A stretch of 64,000 nucleotides of DNA, from the NCBI GenBank assembly GCA_944380925.1, contig CALWJD010000002.1:1-64000 (forward strand), read 5' to 3'. The notes below the pieces were generated by a model. The model had not been told where the DNA came from. It ran no database searches and worked only from the letters and a program-made list of their open reading frames with translations. Positions 60,375-64,000 of the stretch are shown piece after piece (positions within the stretch are counted from its first letter, which is position 1; the number at the start of each line of letters is the position of its first letter). A program made the translations under genes and the position numbers. Source of the stretch: UMGS1491 sp944380925 (GTDB lineage Bacteria > Bacillota > Clostridia > Oscillospirales > Acutalibacteraceae).

Positions 60375-61182
60375 AAATTCTAACGCACACTATTCCGATG
60401 AGCATATATTATATTTACGAAACAGAAGAAAAAATATTTTAAAAATAAAAATTTTTCAGATTGGTATCTTGATAATCTTCGGGGTGCTTTGGGAAGTATC
60501 TGCTCGCTTACGGTGGATTGACCCTTTTATAGTAAGTTCGCCATCAAAAATATTTAAAATGCTGATGGTTTTAAATAATTCTGGGCAGCTTTGGTATCAC
60601 GTAGGAATTACAGCGCTTGAAACCGTTTCAGGGTTTACTTTGGGAACGCTTATAGGGATTACACTTGCAATCATTATATGGTGGTCGGATTTTTTGTTTA
60701 AAATATTAGAGCCCTACTTGGTAGTGCTAAACGCCTTACCAAAAGTAGCTTTTGGCCCAATAATATTAGTCTGGCTTGGCGCAGGAATAAAATCAATTAT
60801 TATGATGGCTCTTTTTGTTTCGGTTATAATAGGCGCTATTAGCATACTTTCAGGATTTAAAAACACAAGCGCCGAAAAAATTCTTTTAATGAGGTCGTTT
60901 GGCGCAACAAAACCGCAGATACTTACGAAACTCATAATACCTGCAAACATACAAAATATAATTTCAACTTTAAAAATAAACGTGGGTATGTCTTTAATAG
61001 GTGTTATAACCGGTGAATTTTTATCTTCATCAAAAGGAATCGGGTACTTAATCGTATACGGAAGCCAAGTTTTAAAACTCGACCTTGTTATGGCCGGTAT
61101 ATTATTGCTGGGAGTGATAGCTTCTGCTATGTATTTTTTGGTTTCCGAGCTCGAAAAGCTTTACATAAAGCACAAACACTGA
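60367..61182 (+). CDS. ABC transporter permease (NitT/TauT type)
   Basis: 271 residues with six transmembrane helices of the BPD_transp_1 type. The EAA loop reads MRSFGATKPQILTKLIIPAN (about 177-196). LNALPKVAFGPIILVWLGAG and GVITGEFLSSSKGIGYLI are typical of SsuC/ThiX. GTG start overlaps the ATPase gene, so translation is coupled. No riboswitch (THI or FMN box) is visible upstream of the operon to identify the ligand. Confidence 0.94.
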   Translation: MTKNSNAHYSDEHILYLRNRRKNILKIKIFQIGILIIFGVLWEVSARLRWIDPFIVSSPSKIFKMLMVLNNSGQLWYHVGITALETVSGFTLGTLIGITLAIIIWWSDFLFKILEPYLVVLNALPKVAFGPIILVWLGAGIKSIIMMALFVSVIIGAISILSGFKNTSAEKILLMRSFGATKPQILTKLIIPANIQNIISTLKINVGMSLIGVITGEFLSSSKGIGYLIVYGSQVLKLDLVMAGILLLGVIASAMYFLVSELEKLYIKHKH

Positions 61183-61198
61183 AAAATACTACCACGTA

Positions 61199-62182
61199 CT
61201 AAAAATTAGAACTGTATATCTCATAAATTAAACTCTCGGTCGGGACGTCCATAAGAATAATACCGAATTTTTTGCCTCTATTTTTCCGTATATAGCTTTC
61301 AAATTCGGGGTTAATCCTTTTTGCAACAAGTTCGGGGCAATACGGGCCTATACAACTGGTAAAGTTTATCACAAACTTATTATCTATATCTTCATTCCAA
61401 ATTTTTTCATAAAAAGACTTAATAATACGAAGCTTTTCTTTTGAATTAAACGACTTATACCTATCTTGAAGTACACAACCGGAATCGTCTAAATCGGGAG
61501 AACCATTTATAGCGTTATCCCCCCAACCGCTGTAACTATAAGATAACTCCACTCCGTCGCACCTACTAAGCACTACAAATTTTCCTCTTAAATCCTTTAA
61601 TTTTAAGCTATCAGGACGTGACGTCTGGGGCTTATAAAGTTTTTCCCTTGTTTTCAATAAATCATTAACTTTTTTCAAAAAATCTTTTTTACTCACGCCT
61701 TCGTGCTTAAACTGGAGCATCACCGTTTCACTTGGATTTTCATCTAAAAATTTTTCTATATCGTCAAGCACTTTTTTAAAAGTAAGTTTGTATTTTTTAA
61801 TGGTCAAAATATTGCTATAACAAGCAACGCCACCATGGTTTATATCTAAATCACCGTCACATCGTATGTCCAAATACCTAATTCCTTTTTGCAGCTGCTC
61901 CGGAATAGTATCATCTTGGCATGAAGCAATTATGCCGCTAATTACGGCCGTCGTATACGTAGTGCCGCTATCATGCGTACCCGGAATGTTGATATCACAT
62001 AATTTTGTATCGTCCGAAAGCCCTGACATCCAATTATTACCGAGTATAGTCTGCTCTGCACAAACAGTTCCCGAAATGCCAAAAATAAAAAATAAATTTA
62101 AAAAAGAGGACACAAGAATTTCTAAAAATAAAAGTATTTTAAAAGATAGTTTTTTTAAAAATTTAACGCTATTATCTAACAT
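61199..62182 (-). CDS. Secreted PI-PLC X-domain phosphodiesterase
   Basis: About 327 residues. Signal peptide (ILLFLEILVSSFLNLFFIF) then a phosphatidylinositol-specific phospholipase C X-domain. First catalytic His in NIPGTHDSGT (about 70), DIRCDGDLDINHGG with the second His (about 110), and QFKHEGVS. Bacterial PI-PLCs cleave phosphatidylinositol or GPI anchors, lipids of eukaryotic membranes; the specificity here is not proven. AGGTGG supports ATG 62182 over the GTG at 62197. Converges with the ABC permease gene. Confidence 0.88.
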   Translation of the reverse strand: MLDNSVKFLKKLSFKILLFLEILVSSFLNLFFIFGISGTVCAEQTILGNNWMSGLSDDTKLCDINIPGTHDSGTTYTTAVISGIIASCQDDTIPEQLQKGIRYLDIRCDGDLDINHGGVACYSNILTIKKYKLTFKKVLDDIEKFLDENPSETVMLQFKHEGVSKKDFLKKVNDLLKTREKLYKPQTSRPDSLKLKDLRGKFVVLSRCDGVELSYSYSGWGDNAINGSPDLDDSGCVLQDRYKSFNSKEKLRIIKSFYEKIWNEDIDNKFVINFTSCIGPYCPELVAKRINPEFESYIRKNRGKKFGIILMDVPTESLIYEIYSSNF

Positions 62183-62411
62183 ATTATTCCACCTCACCTA
62201 AAATATCATAGCTATATATTTATAATATCACGTGTAACGTATATATAAAAGCGCTAATCAAAATATTGTGCACTCTACACAATTTTGCTAATACTACACA
62301 GCAACCTCACTCATAACGAGCTATCTGCATAGTATATATTGGAATAACAAAAAACAAAACACAAAAATTTGTTAAAAAGTAAATTTAAAATACAAGGAGA
62401 GAAAATTAATA

Positions 62412-62612
62412 ATGAATGAATTCATGACTCATATAATGGCTAAACAATATGGGATATCTGCACTGCCCAAAGACCCCGTTGTTGCTATGGCGTACATACC
62501 CTATCAAGAACAAGAAAACATGTACAGCGCAGAACAAGGAATAAGCGAGGGCACAATGTTTCCCGAACTTAACAAACCATTTGAAGGAATGACGGTAGGT
62601 GAAAACAAATGA
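62412..62612 (+). CDS. cotJA: Spore coat-associated protein CotJA
   Basis: 66 residues. PVVAMAYIPYQEQENMYSAEQ and the GTMFPELNKPF ending are the CotJA signature. Made in the mother cell; it helps load CotJC on the spore coat. AAGGAGAG before the ATG. Its stop overlaps the cotJB start (ATGA). Confidence 0.93.
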   Translation: MNEFMTHIMAKQYGISALPKDPVVAMAYIPYQEQENMYSAEQGISEGTMFPELNKPFEGMTVGENK

Positions 62613-62869
62613 GCGATCAAGAAATCATGTTAAAAAGAATATCTGCAATCGACTTTGCAATAGTCGAACTTAATTTATATATGGACACACACCCTTATGA
62701 CCAAGAAGTGAACACAAAACTTAACGATTATAGAAATCAAAGTTCTGCTTTGAAAATCGAATATCAAGAAAAATACGGTCCTATTACTTCCGAAACAACT
62801 GAGGATAACCGCTGGGGCTGGATAGCTGATCCATGGCCATGGAATAATGACGAGGAGGCAAACGCATAA
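62609..62869 (+). CDS. cotJB: Spore coat protein CotJB
   Basis: 86 residues. ISAIDFAIVELNLYMDTHPYD near the N-terminus and WGWIADPWPW at the end match CotJB. The middle gene of the cotJABC operon, overlapping both neighbours by 1 to 4 bases. Confidence 0.93.
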   Translation: MSDQEIMLKRISAIDFAIVELNLYMDTHPYDQEVNTKLNDYRNQSSALKIEYQEKYGPITSETTEDNRWGWIADPWPWNNDEEANA

Positions 62870-63468
62870 TGTGGGTATACGAAAAAAAATTACAATATCC
62901 CGTAAATATCAAAAACACAAATCCGAAACTTGCAAAAATGATAATAACTCAATACGGCGGCCCCGATGGTGAGCTCGGCGCATCGCTTAGGTACTTAAGC
63001 CAAAGGTTTTCCATGCCGTATCCCGAACTCAAAGCCATACTTACAGACATCGGTACAGAAGAATTAGGACACTTAGAAATGATTGGCACGATAGTATATC
63101 AATTAACAAAAAACCTAACACCCGAAGAAATAGAAAAGCAAGGCTTTGGAGATTATTTTGTTGATCATACAACAGGTGTTTTCCCTACCTCAGCAAGCGG
63201 AACGCCTTACACTGCATCAAGCATGCAAGTCAAAGGCGACCCGATAACAGACCTGCACGAAGACTTAGCAGCAGAGCAAAAAGCAAGATCTACATATGAC
63301 AATATCCTAAGGTTTTGCGATGATCCGGACGTTAAAGATGCTATTAGATTTTTAAGAGCCAGAGAAGTTGTGCATTACCAGAGATTCGGCGAAGGACTCA
63401 GACTCTGCACCGATAAACTCGATAGCAAAAACTTCTATGAGTTTAACCCCGCTTTTGATAAAAAATAA
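62869..63468 (+). CDS. cotJC: Spore coat manganese catalase CotJC
   Basis: 199 residues of the Mn-catalase ferritin-like family. Metal-ligand helices: GELGASLRYLSQRF, DIGTEELGHLEMIG (Glu and His ligands, about 62-70), EDLAAEQKARSTYDNIL (about 140) and REVVHYQRFGEGL (about 165). A coat-located peroxide-detoxifying enzyme. GAGGAGG is inside the end of cotJB. Confidence 0.95.
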   Translation: MWVYEKKLQYPVNIKNTNPKLAKMIITQYGGPDGELGASLRYLSQRFSMPYPELKAILTDIGTEELGHLEMIGTIVYQLTKNLTPEEIEKQGFGDYFVDHTTGVFPTSASGTPYTASSMQVKGDPITDLHEDLAAEQKARSTYDNILRFCDDPDVKDAIRFLRAREVVHYQRFGEGLRLCTDKLDSKNFYEFNPAFDKK

Positions 63469-63478
63469 AAACATAACA

Positions 63479-63526
63479 AAAAAGCAAGCATGGTATAAAT
63501 TAACCTCCCATACTTGCTTTTTATTT
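63479..63526 (+). terminator. Bidirectional terminator between cotJC and def
   Basis: Stem AAAAAGCAAG / CTTGCTTTTT (63479-63488, 63513-63522) extended inward with one mismatch; T-rich on both strands. Confidence 0.85.
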
Positions 63527-63537
63527 AACTTCTTAAA

Positions 63538-64000
63538 TTAACAAAACAAAGACAAAACACCCTTACATGACAAAGACAATGCACAGTAACACAAACCACA
63601 TATAATTAAAATTAACACCAATGCTGCTCCAATGGTTACCCATCTTGCTATAGTTTCTATGGTTGCCATCTGATCAGCCGTGAAAATTCTTGTAGCCGAA
63701 TCCGTAAATAATTTACCACATAAATGATCATATTCATGGCATATACGGCAAGCCTCATCACCTGTGGCATCAATATCAAATTGCTTTCCAAACCTATCAA
63801 ACGCTGTCCCTTTTATATGGTTCGGCCGCTTAACTATTCCATGTAAATCAGGAACGGATAAACATCCTTCCATGGAATCCTGCGTGCCCTCTTTAAACGT
63901 TATTTCCGGATTAATGTACTCCGTTATTTTACCTTTATATTCAACCAAAAAAATCCTTAAACTCTTACCCACTTGCGGTGCTGCAATCCCCACGCCATCA
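63538..64000 (-). CDS. def: Peptide deformylase with C-terminal membrane segment (partial)
   Basis: The gene runs off the window end: the frame continues upstream as DGVGIAAPQVG. Motif 1 GIAAPQVG, motif 2 EGCLSVP (metal Cys) and motif 3 HEYDHLCGKLFTD (two His ligands and catalytic Glu) are intact. It removes the formyl group from new proteins. Unlike standard deformylases, about 50 residues follow motif 3, including a hydrophobic stretch (WVTIGAALVLILIICGLCYC), so the C-terminus probably anchors it in the membrane. The GTG at 63993 is not the true start. Confidence 0.88.
   Translation of the reverse strand, partial: DGVGIAAPQVGKSLRIFLVEYKGKITEYINPEITFKEGTQDSMEGCLSVPDLHGIVKRPNHIKGTAFDRFGKQFDIDATGDEACRICHEYDHLCGKLFTDSATRIFTADQMATIETIARWVTIGAALVLILIICGLCYCALSLSCKGVLSLFC

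Overview
The window is chromosomal DNA from a low-GC, endospore-forming Firmicute, most likely class Clostridia (Oscillospirales/Eubacteriales type). Evidence for this is the sporulation set (spoIVB next to spo0A, spoIID, a SpoIIM-family protein, gerW/ytfJ, cotJABC, a probable YdcC/GerS-like lipoprotein), ribonuclease Y with YmdB, AT-rich intergenic DNA with TTGACA/TATAAT promoters, and frequent TTG starts placed by strong AGGAGG sites. No rRNA operon or CRISPR array is seen.

Core block 1 (1-31.5 kb): a leftward run rny-ymdB-fakA-recG-acpS-nnrD-lipoprotein; then secG, radC, an RluA-type pseudouridine synthase, spoIIM, spoIVB-spo0A, an M18 aminopeptidase, a lytic transglycosylase, a Sua5-type threonylcarbamoyl-AMP synthase and a YabE-like G5/3D protein. 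A rightward stretch follows: a DUF11 protein, a degenerate tRNA-Lys-like element in the leader of a zinc-ribbon gene, trmK-nif3, purB-purA-glmS-guaA (IMP to AMP/GMP plus glucosamine-6-phosphate), an HD hydrolase and an acyl carrier protein.

Accessory block (31.6-53.3 kb): it begins with tRNA-Trp, tRNA-Thr, a tyrosine recombinase and an IS200-type transposase. It then holds a secreted protein with a degenerate Ras-like core, two small zinc-finger proteins with double-glycine leaders, a GH25-LysM lysozyme and holin-like protein (phage lysis remnants), three XRE regulators with palindromic operator candidates, a SLOG protein, a eukaryotic-like Ser/Thr kinase, a 754-residue AAA+ ATPase fused to a Nif11-type double-glycine leader, a secreted ankyrin protein, tRNA-Ser, a CrtO-like membrane protein and two tandem secreted beta-solenoid proteins. 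Several of these genes are broken by single-base frameshifts. The two solenoid genes carry the same frameshift inside a 301-bp identical segment.

Core block 2 (53.4-64 kb): gapA, a membrane protein, spoIID, an M50 protease, a DUF2953 protein, gerW, a NitT/TauT-type ABC importer (SBP-ATPase-permease), a secreted PI-PLC-like protein, cotJA-cotJB-cotJC, and a peptide deformylase cut by the window edge that has an unusual C-terminal membrane segment.

The strongest candidate for something new is the shared double-glycine leader (pattern [IL]-S-x-[ED]-[DQ]-x-E-x-V-[SA]-G-G-R-[KR]) on two zinc-finger miniproteins and on a full-size AAA+ ATPase. It suggests that proteins well beyond peptide size may use a bacteriocin-type export or maturation route. 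Their neighbours include a soluble kinase, a secreted ankyrin protein and a Ras-like secreted protein.
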